Positions 11,661 through 21,795 of a stretch of DNA of 64,000 nucleotides are shown here, one piece after another. Every line of letters begins with the position of its first letter. Positions within the stretch are counted from its first letter, which is position 1. The DNA lies in contig CM041292.1 in assembly GCA_023052935.1 (NCBI GenBank), forward strand, positions 102,677,906-102,741,905. The letters are read 5' to 3'. The translations under genes were made by a program, and so were the position numbers. Below the pieces are notes generated by a model, which had not been told where the DNA came from, did not search any database, and worked only from the letters and a program-made list of their open reading frames with translations. Source of the stretch: Piezodorus guildinii (lineage: Eukaryota > Arthropoda > Insecta > Hemiptera > Pentatomidae).

Positions 11661-12065
11661 AATTACAAAGAATTATGAATATGGATGAAATAAGAGCATA
11701 GATACAGTATCGATATATACAGCTCTTGTAGAAGGTACATACTTAACCTATAGAACAAGGTCAGGTGATGGACCCTATCACGAATTAGGTATTGACTCAA
11801 TACTTGACCTCATTAAGTCTACAGTTCTCTTTATGAAATATAATTTATTAGATAAAAAGGAGGTAACAAGTTTTTGAATGCCGACTGTTTCCATTGTGTG
11901 ACAATTCTCAGAGAAAATCTATTTATCTATACTACAATCTATTAGTATTGGCTTTTTAAGGTTAGAAATTAGCGATAAATATGTTTTGATACAAAAAGCA
12001 TAAATAGAAAGAAGAAGTTGGTTGCATTTATAGAAACTCTTCAATTAACTGAACTTAATTTATCT
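11661..12065. other. AT-rich spacer, nothing recognised
   Basis: No recognised feature. One less AT-rich patch at about 11740-11830 has no match I can see in the window. Confidence 0.5.
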
Positions 12066-12112
12066 GTGCCAACGTTTCGGCCTGACTTTTATGCCGAAAC
12101 TGGATCTTCAGT
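12066..12112 (-). ncRNA. hammerhead-like motif, decayed
   Basis: The minus strand contains CTGAAGA, then a hairpin whose arms are GTTTCGGC and GCCGAAAC, then GTTGGC. The GCCGAAACGTTGGC part is shared with the inverted element at 16163-16419. The CUGANGA and GAAAC boxes are those of hammerhead ribozymes, but the pairing needed for stem II is poor because the hairpin swallows the GAAAC box. It may be a relic of a Penelope-like or related retroelement end. Confidence 0.3.
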
Positions 12113-12409
12113 GCTATGAAAAACAAAATATAAAAACAGTTTTTTTATAACAAACTAGAAGGAACAAATTAAGGTCTAAAGTAATTAAGTACTATAAAGA
12201 GAAGTTATATATTGTAAGTAATGAAAGAGAAATTGACAAAGATCGTAAGTTAAAAAAAATGAAACTAATAATAGAAAAAAAAAGAGAACAGGAAAAGGTT
12301 TAACATTTATTATAAAAATCTGGTGCTAGAAACACACGAATTTTACATACCACGACTGTTAAAATTAATTTAAGAACTATTAAATGTGCTTAAATTAAAA
12401 AAAAAATTT
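12113..12409. other. A-rich spacer, nothing recognised
   Basis: A-rich sequence up to the edge of the Rep-A copy; no gene or motif seen. Confidence 0.4.
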
Positions 12410-13128
12410 AAGTTGATTTTAATAAAACGTGATTTCATTTTTGTTGGATAAAATGTGATTAGATAAATATATAACTATGTTAAATTGTTAATCAGTAATA
12501 CGTTTATACCTTATCCGTCACTATAATATAATATTTTCTTGAAATCTTTATCTTTCCAACGGTATATATTACTGTTCTACTTATCACAAAAACAAAAATT
12601 TGCTCTTTTATCCTTTCGTTGGTCATCAAATTCGTCCAACTTGTATATTGAGGCGTCCTTCATCAATGTCATGAAGATAATATGGTTAAAATTTTTGAAT
12701 GTACAAAATTAAAGGTAGTTCAGAGGAAGGACATGTCGGCATTTAATCTCTGTCAGACTATTGCAATCGGAATGAAACCTACATCATATTAAAGCCTATT
12801 AAATTGTACATCTACATAACGAGTTTAATCAAAATAGTTATACCCTTTTTTGAGAAAATCGTAAAAAGGTGAAAAATGCATGGTATAAAGTGGCACTTCC
12901 TGTAAGTCACAATTATGAAATCTTATTTTCGTACACTTTTTCGTTTTCGTGCTGGACTTATCACTAACACACACACACACACAACTTTTTGCGGGACTTA
13001 GTCATATGGACTTAGTGGACCCTAAATTGTGTATTTCCGTTGAAAACTAGAATTCGAAAATTTTCACGATCGCAATACTTTCCCTTACTATTTCATTATT
13101 TCATATATAGGTAAGTGAAAGTAAGAAG
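12410..13128 (-). repeat. Rep-A copy, minus strand
   Basis: The minus-strand order matches the long copies: it ends on the right with ggtaagtgaaagta (13112-13126), which is the Rep-A left terminus. Then come gaaaattttcgaattc, an acac run, 'tctgacagagatt', 'gaagataatatgg' and the 'ccgttggaaagataaaga'-like block near 12550. The right terminus is not clear. No coding capacity. Confidence 0.75.
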
Positions 13129-13200
13129 CAAATATTAGAATATCATGTGGAAAAATAATGTAGCATGTATATATCCCAACAAAATATTAATTTATTATTA

Positions 13201-13292
13201 ATATCTGTGTTAATTAGCCCATTTACTTGTTGTATATATTATATGTACAGTTGTAAATATCAATAAAATGTATAAAAAAAAATTATTAATAA
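13201..13292 (+). mobile_element. LINE 3' tail fragment
   Basis: Ends in acagttgtaaatatcaata followed by an A-rich run. The same tail (acagttgtaaatttcaata then atatatt and As) occurs at 13965-14083 and 62470-62540, where it is joined to a jockey-like LINE end. This copy is therefore a severely 5'-truncated LINE insertion. Confidence 0.6.
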
Positions 13293-13964
13293 CCACATAA
13301 AATAGGAAAAATGAAATATAGTGGTGAGAAATATTGTGAAACTCCTGCCCAATAGCTGAAAAATGTTAGCTTAGGACACCCCCTATGTATTGACTTTTAA
13401 CAACTTCCATAAAAATAGTAATTTATGCTTATTTAATGATTACTTTAGAACGATTGGTGGTAAAAAATTAAAAATGGAATTTATTCAGTAAAAATGTCAG
13501 ACCTCGTTTGACTTGTGCCAACCTCCTGTTTGTCCAGTTGCATTTTTCGGTGACACCATTAAATTAATGAGTTTAAGCCAAAGCTGTTTTAAATAAATAC
13601 ATCTGAATTTATTAATGTTTGAAAGGTTTTTTAAAATCTCCTTGTATATAAATACGGCGTAATTGTTTATTTCTTTATTTATCATTATGTTTTGGTAAAA
13701 TACAGTCAAGAGTAGTTAAACCCAACAAAAATCGACAGAATAATAATAAATAAATACCAAACATAAAGTAATAAAGCATAAAGTCAAAATATTTCAGACA
13801 CATACACAGATAATTTGTACAGCGGCTACAACAAATTTTCGATATTATTCTGGTTCTGCTAATTTAAATACATTTAATGTAATAAATCCTAATTACAGCA
13901 ATTATTTGAAAAATTCACGCCTTCAGAAAATCACAATTAAAATTTTAATTTAGAATTTGACTGC
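13293..13964. other. AT-rich spacer, nothing recognised
   Basis: Between two LINE tails. The open frame at 13497-13709 on the minus strand has no recognised similarity. Confidence 0.45.
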
Positions 13965-14083
13965 CAATGGGCAGTTCCTCTTCATGTTTATTTCATGTGT
14001 TATAACATTTCAGCATATTTACTTGATGTATTTTTTGTACAGTTGTAAATTTCAATAAAAATATATTAAAAAAAAAAAAAAGA
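13965..14083 (+). mobile_element. LINE 3' end fragment
   Basis: Starts with 'ctgccaatgggcagttcctc' and ends with acagttgtaaatttcaata and poly-A. The same start and end bracket the Rep-A insertion at 61640-62545, which identifies it as the untranslated end of the jockey-like LINE. Confidence 0.7.
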
Positions 14084-14114
14084 ATTTGATATTTTCCTGA
14101 CTATTTTTCATTCT

Positions 14115-14170
14115 ACATATTTACTTATTGTGTTATTTAATACAGTTGTAAAGTTACTATAAAAAATAAC
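14115..14170 (+). mobile_element. LINE 3' tail fragment, degraded
   Basis: Carries 'tacttattgtgttattt' and 'acagttgtaaag' followed by an A-rich end, a weaker version of the tail at 14083. It lies only about 30 bases downstream of that copy. Confidence 0.45.
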
Positions 14171-14982
14171 AAACAATCAGATTTGATTTTACTAATTAGA
14201 TATAATTGAGCTATACAAATGTATTCATTATCATTTGTTAAAATTTGTATAAACATCTTTTAAATTAATTATTCTGTAAATTTCGTTCGGATTTTTTTTT
14301 TTTTTCCGTACGGAATACAGAGTGACTTTATTTATATACTTTTATATTTTTTTTTTCCTCCTCTGAGTCCAAAATCGCAAATACTACTATCGCAGATACA
14401 TTGTACCTTTTCTTGCCTGAACGCATTATAAGGTCCATAAGAGCTGTATGCGTTTTTGGCTTAGGGGTAATTTGAGTTTCAGATTCAGATGGGGAGGAAC
14501 CATTCTTTGAGCTATACTTTTAATTTTTTTTTTTCTAAGCCCCATGGGAGTTGGAGTTGGAAATCGGAAATAGAGGAAGGAATATAAGATCTCTTAATAC
14601 TTTTAATTTTTTTTTTCCTATCCCCTTACTATGCTTCCAATACCTCACCTTACGGTAGCTTGAGGTTTCTCCTTTTTCAGCATATTTGCAATTTAAGGAG
14701 TCATCTCTCTGCATGTTAATTTTTTAAAGATTTACATTTTTATGTAATAGATCCGGTGATGGGGCTCACCTTTTAGTTTGATTTGGCCTTACTACTAAAA
14801 TTAAAACAAAAATTTTATTTGTCAAACAATTTTTTGCCAACGCTGGGGTACTCCAGGAGGTGCAAACTGACAAAATATGGGGTTCATTATAAGTTTTACT
14901 TATTCGAAAAACTTTGTATTCATATCTGTAATGAATTTATGGATTATTGGGATTTTCAATTCATCATTAATCATGGCTGACT
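14171..14982. other. spacer with repeated T-tract blocks
   Basis: Three blocks with 'actttta' followed by a run of ten or so T and a c/t-rich stretch occur near 14338, 14516 and 14600, separated by less AT-rich sequence. They may be fragments of one decayed repeat. The open frame at 14783-14980 is not recognised. Confidence 0.35.
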
Positions 14983-15513
14983 TTATTCTTTGTTAAACAG
15001 TGGGTTCGTGCAGTACCGGAGACTATCAAAGAATTTGATATGTCTCCGGGAGATGAACTCTGTCACGGTCGGAAGTTCGAAGGTGTCGTGTATTTGGTCT
15101 GTCTTCGTCCTCTGTAGAGAAGTATGCCTCACTATTCGACTCAGCACTCCATTTTGAAACTGCTGGAGCTTTTTTGCTATGGTTGGTGATATATTAGTAA
15201 GCATCGGTGCTCCGTATAGGAGGGCCGGTCTGATTAATGATTTATATATTAATATTTTCAGGCGGAGGGAAAGATTCGGTGACGTTAGTAAATGATTTAG
15301 TCGATAGGACTTGGTCCTAGCCGAGCTAATCTTTTTGAGGCAGTGATTAGACAATTTGAGGTGCCTGTCAAGGGTGATGCCCAGGTAAACGATCCTATTG
15401 GCCGGCTTGTTTTTGATTCCCGCTACCTCGTAGGTCTTCGGTAGACGGCGCTTATTCTTCTGGAAAGAAAAAATAATACAGTCGGTCTTCTCGGGATTAA
15501 CTGTAATATTTCC
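14983..15513 (-). pseudogene. LINE reverse-transcriptase thumb and C-terminus
   Basis: The minus-strand frame is open from about 15513 to the stop at 14983 and longer than a frame counted from a start codon. It begins NITVNPEKTDCIIFSFQK, continues KPANRIVYLGITLDRHLK and LNHLLTSPNLSLRLKILI, then YKSLIRPALLYGAP, and ends in a block with SFDSLRYCTNP-like spacing. These are the region after motif C, the YLG block and the C-terminal 'RP..LYG' block of jockey-type polymerases. Motifs A to C are absent. No stop interrupts this stretch, so it is younger or less decayed than most pieces here. It differs from the LINE at 3571, so it belongs to a different element. Confidence 0.8.
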
Positions 15514-16162
15514 CTTTTAATTAAAAGAATATCAAATATTATATTATATATGTGCCTTGCAAACTCACCGAGAACCCGTGAAGATTACATTAGGTTAACG
15601 ATTGTGTGTCTTATTTTTGCGAGAAATATTGAAAATAATTCCAATAAGTGATATGGAATCTTATAATCAACAAGTTATGATCAAGAGTAAAAGAATAAAA
15701 TCCAAAAACCCTAAATGACCTAAAGAAAAGAGTGATAAATAAATGTAAAAATATGTTAACATGTGCACCATAATTATTAGTCATAAGAAATTATTGATGA
15801 TGAATCATTTATTTTTCGGTCCGTTGCACTTGTGTTTACATAATCTTAAGGTTTGTTTATAATAATGGTCTATTGTTCAATTGATGGGAATTTCGAGACT
15901 ATTTGTATTTTACAAAGGAATAAGTCGTTGGTTTGGGAGTGTGAATATTTTAATTGTTGGAAAGTTGTTAATCCTTTAGCTTCTTCGTTATTGTCGTGTA
16001 ATCTGGTATAATCATTTATTATTTACATACACAAATAGCAATTTCTTTCTTCATATTTCCTTCCATTTGCATCGAAATTGAATGTTCATTTGAGAAAGAT
16101 ATAGGTTAGAGAGTAGGAAATCTATTAATTAATATTGAGGATATATAGTCGACTGTAGAAAC
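15514..16162. other. AT-rich spacer, nothing recognised
   Basis: Sharp loss of LINE similarity at about 15513, then AT-rich sequence with no recognised feature. Confidence 0.5.
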
Positions 16163-16419
16163 TATTATAGGTGGCATAGTCAGGAATCAGTAATTTTTTT
16201 TTTTAATTCTGCCAACGTTTCGGCTCAAGCTTGTGAGCCATCATCAGGGCTACAAACATCAGAACAAAAGAGATACATATAAATATGATAATGAAATTTT
16301 TTTTAAATTTAGTGACAATGATAACATTTGAAATAAAAGAGAAGCTTGAGCCGAAACGTTGGCAAAATTAAAAAAAAAATTAAAAAAATGACTGATTCCT
16401 GATTATTCCACCTATAATA
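16163..16419. mobile_element. inverted-repeat element with hammerhead-like arms
   Basis: The two ends are inverted copies of about 65-75 bases. The left reads tattataggtgg, then caggaatcagtaa, a T-run, and gccaacgtttcggctcaagc. The right is the complement, ending in ccacctataata. About 110 bases of AT-rich sequence separate the arms. It could be a MITE, or two head-to-head ends of a Penelope-like element, since such elements carry hammerhead motifs in their terminal repeats and often rearrange into inverted form. No protein is encoded. Confidence 0.65.
16211..16247 (-). ncRNA. hammerhead ribozyme-like core
   Basis: Read on the minus strand: CTGATGA (16241-16247), one T (16240), a GGCTCA/TGAGCC stem with a 6-base loop (16221-16239 region), GAAAC (16217-16221), then GTTGGC (16211-16216). 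This is the order of the conserved hammerhead boxes with stem II between them. The extra T before stem II is unlike the strict consensus. I cannot identify stem I and stem III partners with certainty, so activity is unproved. The right arm (16342-16363) keeps only the second half of the motif. Confidence 0.45.
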
Positions 16420-16460
16420 TTATTAATTAATAAATAATAATTTATTCATAATTATAAATA

Positions 16461-17361
16461 TTGGGTTGTTTCACATGAAATGTCCGTTTTTGTAGTTTCT
16501 GAAATACATAAAGGATTTTGCAGGCCTCTGTTTGTTTTCTTCCGAATGTTTACATATTTAAAGTGAACAGTTACTAATCCTCTACCTTTGTATTATAAAC
16601 ATTAGCTTCCCAATCAATTACCCACATTTTAGTATACCTCCAAATATGAACATGGAAACACGCGATTTTCGAGTAATATTTTTGTACGAGTTTAAACTCG
16701 GCCATTCAGCAGCTGAGGCCGCTAGAAATATTTACAAGGCGTTTGGGGAAGGGAGTGTTAATGAAGGGACCATTCGCCGTTGGTTTGCTAAGTTTTGCAG
16801 CTGGGGATACGACTTGGAAAACTTGCCCCGAGGAAGAATTCCGTCCGTAATAGACAACGATATTCTCAAACATACAGTAGAAGGAAACCCCCTACCCAAC
16901 AGTTAAAGGACTCTCAGCAGAACTAAATGCAAGTGCATCTACCGTTTCCAGACATTTAAAGTGTATTAAGAAAGTTGATAAGCTCGATACATGGGTACCT
17001 CATTGATGATCTCATTGAAGCGGCACCAAGACCCCATGTTTCAAAACATACCGTGCAAAATTGAAAGAACTGGGCAACGAAGTTCTTCCGCACCCACCAT
17101 AATCTCCCGACTTGTCTCCAATAGATTACCACCTGTTCAGGAATTTAGACAACTTCGTCAAAGGAAAACTTTTCGAAAATGATGATCAAGTGAAAAGTGC
17201 GTTTCACTTCCAAGCTCAGAGTTTTTCAGTTCGGGGTAAGAAAGTTGGTGTCCCGTTGGGAAAAATGTGTAGTACTTCGATAAAATTATCTTGTTTTCAT
17301 ATGGTATTTTTAATAGAAATCCTTTACCTTGAAAACGGACATTTCTTGTGACACAATCCAA
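16461..17361 (+). mobile_element. internally deleted mariner transposon
   Basis: Terminal inverted repeats of about 30 bases begin ttgggttgtttcacatgaaa on the left and end ttgtgacacaatccaa on the right, with TA on both outer sides (16459-16460 and 17362-17363). At about 900 bases it is shorter than the usual 1.3 kb because the middle of the transposase gene is gone. It is non-autonomous but could have been moved by a related enzyme. Confidence 0.88.
16646..17210 (+). pseudogene. mariner transposase, middle deleted
   Basis: The N-terminal DNA-binding region is clear: METRDFRVIFLYEFKLGHSA, AARNIYKAFGEGSVNEGTIR, RWFAKF and LPRGRIPS. One extra c near 16890 shifts the frame; in the next frame the second helix-turn-helix follows (SAELNASASTVSRHLK, KKVDKLDTWVPH). 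A deletion then joins this to the region after the second catalytic aspartate (PRPHVSKHTVQ, with KELGNEVLP), and the third aspartate lies in YSPDLSPID in a shifted frame. The first two catalytic aspartates are lost, so no active enzyme is possible. The copy at 26756 has nearly the same junction. Confidence 0.88.
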
Positions 17362-17363
17362 TA

Positions 17364-17715
17364 CAATACTGGTGTCTTGTAATAATTATTATTGGCAGTT
17401 ATGAACTAATGACAATAACGGAAGGGGAGGAGTGAAAAGTTAAGCGACTAACTAAATTTCTAGTCGACGGATGGGAAACTAATTATTTTATGAAACTATA
17501 AACCGCCAGATATAGTAAAAATTAAAGGGCCGAGAATGGGATTAAGAAGATAATTAAAGGATGTTATGCCGCTTATCTTCGGTTTGATATTAATTAGGAA
17601 ATTATACATTAAAAATAATTGATGTTTTGGGATTTATGTCAATGAAAAGTATCGAATTTCAATATTATACATATTTTAGGCCCTAAAATAATTGGATATA
17701 CGGCTGATGTTTAAC
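17364..17715. other. AT-rich spacer, nothing recognised
   Basis: Short unannotated stretch between the mariner and the LINE fragment. Confidence 0.45.
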
Positions 17716-18395
17716 GATCTCGAAATACTGTGGAGGAAACCTTCTGCAAAATAGAAAAAGAAGTAAAAACCACAGGACTTAAAATCAAAACAAATAAAAC
17801 TAAGATGATGTGCATAAAAAGGAATGAGTCAGCTCCACGAAAAGTCAGATTGGGAAACTATGATAAACTATCTAAACTTTTGAGATAGTCCCTCGCTTCC
17901 AATATCTCGGACCAACAATCATTGAAAAATGGAAGAGGAGACTGAGATTAGAAGTAGACTGGCAGCAGCCAATAAAGCATGTATCTCCTTATACAAGCTT
18001 TTCAGAAGTAGACTGCTAATCTAATTAGAGGTCATCCGTGCTACAAAAATAAGAATATACAAATGCCTTGTAAGTGACGCATGCGTGTGAAACGTGGACC
18101 ATCAATAAGTCTGTTGCAGAAATAGTTGACTGTTTCAAAAGAAAGATCCTCAGGCGCATTCTCGGACCTGTCCAGGAAAATGAACCGGGATGTCTACGCA
18201 GGAATGTGGAATTGTAGACTGAATACCGAGATTTGAGTATTTCAAACTTCGTCAGGTTGCAGAGCATAAAATGGACCAGACATGTACTCAGAATTGAAAG
18301 TAGGAACCCTCTAAAAGTATACAGGATCACTCCAGACAAGATAAGACCTAGAGGCGGGTTATGATCATGATAGAAATATAACGTCCCTTCAGACC
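17716..18395 (+). pseudogene. LINE reverse-transcriptase C-terminal half, third lineage
   Basis: In shifting frames the translation reads VEETFCKIEKEVKTTGLKI, NKTKMMCIKR, RFQYLGPTI, EEETEIRSRLAAANKACISL, HACETWTINKSVAEIV, FKRKILRRILGPVQENEPG, SIKWTRHVLRIESRNPLK and ends near RPRGG. This is the typical C-terminal half of a widespread insect LINE polymerase (blocks 'AAANRAYFSL', 'ETWTLTK', 'RKILRRIFGP'). Several stops and frameshifts show a long-dead copy. The fragment at 43330-43932 belongs to the same broad type (LRKIFGPKRDE, RLKWARKV). Confidence 0.82.
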
Positions 18396-19061
18396 TGAGA
18401 AAAGCAGGAATAAGCGCATCCTGCAGACAGGACTGTCTGGGGCAAAAAATCGAGCAGACCAAGGACCATATTTTAGATAAATATAATTGAGCTCAATTTT
18501 GTTTCGTTAAAAATAAATAATTAATAATATTTCTAAATTCGCATTCACGCATGGTTTAAAGTAGCCATAACTTTGGAAAATTCTGACAAAGTTTGTAGAA
18601 TTCAAAGCAACTAACCGTGAATTTTAGACTGTACTAGAGAGACTGGTGCCAATTGTATACTAACTTCAGCTTTTATGTAGGTAGGTAGAACGTTTCATAG
18701 AGTAGTTTGTTTAGTCTAGAAACTTTATCTCATATCATGGGAAAGGGTCAATTTTACTAATAATTTTCAGCGAGATTTTGTTATGCTGAATTTTACTGAG
18801 CTTATTGTCATAGCTTAATAAAATACTGTTCATTCCATACTTCCTAAGCTGCATCGCTAAAGCGACTATTTGCTAAATATTTAGATAATTTTACAGTTGC
18901 CTGTACAAATCCATTCGGCAGATGAATTAATCAATTAATTTTAATTGTTGTGACCGCGGTGCCAGTTATAAATCTTTAACGAATAGGTTGCGTGTTCTTA
19001 AATGGCGGACTTCTTTTATAGGAGTTTGATTTAGTAATGTAATAAACACCATTCAAATACT
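18396..19061. other. AT-rich spacer, nothing recognised
   Basis: No recognised feature apart from the end of the LINE fragment. Confidence 0.45.
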
Positions 19062-19476
19062 CCAAATAATGACTTTTATGGGTGTGTTTTAATAATTACA
19101 TTAATTTTATCTTTATAAGTACGGTGTTTGGAGGCATGGGATACTGGATTTTCTGAAAATCGAAAGAAAAATTATTAATTTATGGGTGGGTGAGGGAGAA
19201 GAAAATTAAGCTGAAAAAAAAAAAGGAGATACCAAAAAAGGAGACCAGGCTTATTTCAGAACTGAAACATTGTTTTAAATAATGACTTTCATGGGCGTTT
19301 CTTAACAGTTACATTAATTTTATCTTTAGATGTACGGTGGTTTGGAGGCGTAGGAAACTGGTTTGTCTGATAATCGAAAGAAAAATTATTAATTTATGGG
19401 TGGGTGAGGAAGAAGAAAATTACTCTGGAGAAAAAAAATGAGACCAGGTTTATTACAGAACTGAAACTTAGTTTTA
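19062..19476. repeat. tandem duplication of about 205 bases
   Basis: Two units, 19062-19278 and 19279-19476, share the same order: taatgactttyatggg, ttacattaattttatcttta, tacggtg then ttggaggc, aatcgaaagaaaaattatta, atttatgggtgggtgagg, gagaccagg, then cagaactgaaac. They differ by scattered changes and small gaps in the A-rich middle. No coding frame is shared. Confidence 0.85.
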
Positions 19477-19486
19477 AAATTGATTA

Positions 19487-19640
19487 ATTTTATAATAATT
19501 TCTTTATTTATTCTGGGACAAGTCCCTTTAGAATAAATACAAAATAAAATTATGTGAGATTTACGGTCTTTGAGTAAGATTAAAAAAAGAAAGAAAAGAA
19601 ATATGGAGTGAGTGGATAGTGAGTAGTTGAACGATTCCGG
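19487..19640 (-). mobile_element. CR1-like LINE 3' end, relic
   Basis: The block tttattctgg with gtcccttt and agaataa resembles the 3' untranslated end at 6815-7149. It is a short relic; the coding part is missing. Confidence 0.4.
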
Positions 19641-21191
19641 TAGTGTAATGCCATTCAAAAGTCTCAATTAACTTCGAGTTGTAGTTGAAGCTTTAAACTA
19701 AAAACCTCTTCGTCACTAGAGAACATAAAAATACCATAATTTAAAATGTGACAAATTCAACCTTCTTCGTTTTGTTCTATACCGAACCAAAACGTCAGAA
19801 TTTAAACTTTTACATATTTTAATCCTGCATCAGAAATCCTGTAAAAACCAATTCTCACTCGATTCAAATTTCTGTTTTATTAAATAAAAATATAAAAATT
19901 AGCCTACAATAGAGAACTGATTTATTAAACAGATAATTAAATAAGTTAAATAAGATTTTATCGCTTGTTTACACATTCCTATGTAGTGTGTTGTTTAATT
20001 AATTTGAAGGATTAAAAGAAAAAAATTCATTAATTATGTTTTCAGTAAATTTCAATATTGGTTTACTGATTTTCATTTTGTTTTTTTATATGGCTAAAGT
20101 TAATGTTCTTTCATTATTAGACTGTCAATATATCTTATTATATATAGTAAGGTAGTTAAAACCAAACATTATTTCACATTTTTTTTTATTAAGTAAATTA
20201 AATTTATAATTCAAGTATAAATTAATTATAAATAATAAATGACCATCGTTATCACTTATTTTATATGCCTTTTGAATATAATTTTACTTTCCTTTACCTT
20301 TAAAAAAAAAAAACTAAAAAAACGGATACAAATAAGTGATTGTTGTGAATAATGATATAATAGATAATCCGATGACATTTTTCTGTCGAAACTCGATATA
20401 TTAAATAAATAGATTAAAAGTACTAAAATTGGTTAAACAACGGAGTTGAGTGAAAATCGTGTGCTACAGGTTCCAGATTTTTTCCTTTATAATGTGTTAA
20501 AATGAAATATTGTATTTCTTAAAACTGTATTGTTATATAACGCAAATGATACCCATATCCACTATCCTAGGTTGACATAGTGATATTACAGATATTGAAA
20601 ATTAATTGACACAGCTATAATTACTGATCCGTAAATGAGCTAAAGATAAAGATCATTTACTATAACAGTTAGCACTCAGGTTTCGGATGTAATAACATAC
20701 ATGCAGCGAAATTGACATATTATATTTCACTTCCCGTGCGCGTATTCAATGCTTAAACATTTACTAGCCTTGAATACCTGCAATCTTGCGGTTTCCATAT
20801 TGATTTTATTTGGACTTTTTTTCCTTTATTACATGATTCGGTAACAATTTATTTTTTTAGTTCACTAATAGGTTTGGTCCCCAACTTCCTTCTAAAATAA
20901 TTGTTATTCTCTCAATCATGTTATGGAGCAAATGATTTCTTGATCTAAAAGACATTTTTAGAAAACACATAAATCTTAAAAAGAAAAAAATCAATGTTTA
21001 ATCAGTAGCCTACCAACGAATCTGTTCTACGTGAGCACTACTGTAGGAAGATTACAAGAAAAAATCTTCGTGTTTTTCTAAACTTCTATTATTGTAAAAT
21101 AAAGAGAGGAGAAAAAGGAGGAGTAAGAATTTTTTAAAAAAGAAGGAATACTTTGAACTTCATCTCTGCCTCTGCCTTTTAAAGTGACTAA

Positions 21192-21193
<2 letters not shown>
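19641..21193. other. AT-rich spacer
   Basis: Holds a possible very degraded Rep-A end near 20440-20475 ('gtgaaaatcgtgtg' then 'ccagatttttt'), too short to call. Nothing else is recognised. Confidence 0.4.

Positions 21194-21231
<38 letters not shown>
21194..21231. repeat. poly-A tract
   Basis: An uninterrupted A run of nearly 40 bases. Frames through it give only poly-F or poly-K and are not genes. Confidence 0.95.
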
Positions 21232-21234
<3 letters not shown>

Positions 21235-21424
21235 ATATATATACAAAAATAAAAAAAATAACGGTTCATTACGTTGGCTAATGTCTAGTTGCATATGAAC
21301 ATGTCTGAGTCCATTTTGCGTATCCAACAGTCGGAATATAATCTCTAATAAGATATTCATGTTACTCAAGTTAATCAAACAAATATTTTTGATACTTTCT
21401 CATATTAAGAACATGTTTTCGAGA

Positions 21425-21795
21425 AATACATTAGTTCTTCGGGTCTATGATTCGAGCCCCGGCTGAGGGAGCATTATTTATTCTGTTATTTCAGTCGCGG
21501 AGCGAACCTGGGGTATGGAAACCCTCCTGGGGCATACCCAGCCTCTATAAAGTGGGTGCCCAAAATTATCACCTACTTGCATAGTCGTTGACCGTGAAAC
21601 AGTACGAATCTATATATAATGACGAAATATAAAATAAAATAACCTGTATCTCTACAGTCCAGGAAGGGTATAGAGATTCGTACTGTTTCACAGTTAACAT
21701 CCGTGCAAATAGGTGATTATGTCTAAATCGCGCTAGGTTGCCCAGGTTTTTCCCCGATTTCGGGTACCATTCTAGAGGCTGGGTGTGACCCAAAA
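21425..21795. repeat. two SINE-3-like units in inverted orientation
   Basis: The left unit on the plus strand has a B-box-like gattcgagcccc, then gcgaacctgggg, ccagcctctataaagtggg, ccaaaattatcacc and cgtgaaacagtacgaatct. The right unit is the inverse: agagattcgtactgtttcac, aataggtgatta, tagaggctgggtgt. They meet near 21620-21660. Related pieces occur at 48605-48750 and 43125-43250. The structure could fold into a hairpin if transcribed. Confidence 0.6.

Noticed and set aside
14330..14650. Three T-tract blocks as polypyrimidine/splice signals of a gene
   Set aside because: No exon-like coding sequence adjoins them; they look like parts of a worn repeat.
20120..20475. Possible Rep-A copy
   Set aside because: Only the last 30 or so bases resemble the Rep-A right end; the rest does not follow the order.
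21160..21378. Open frame with a long F run
   Set aside because: It is the poly-A tract read in reverse.
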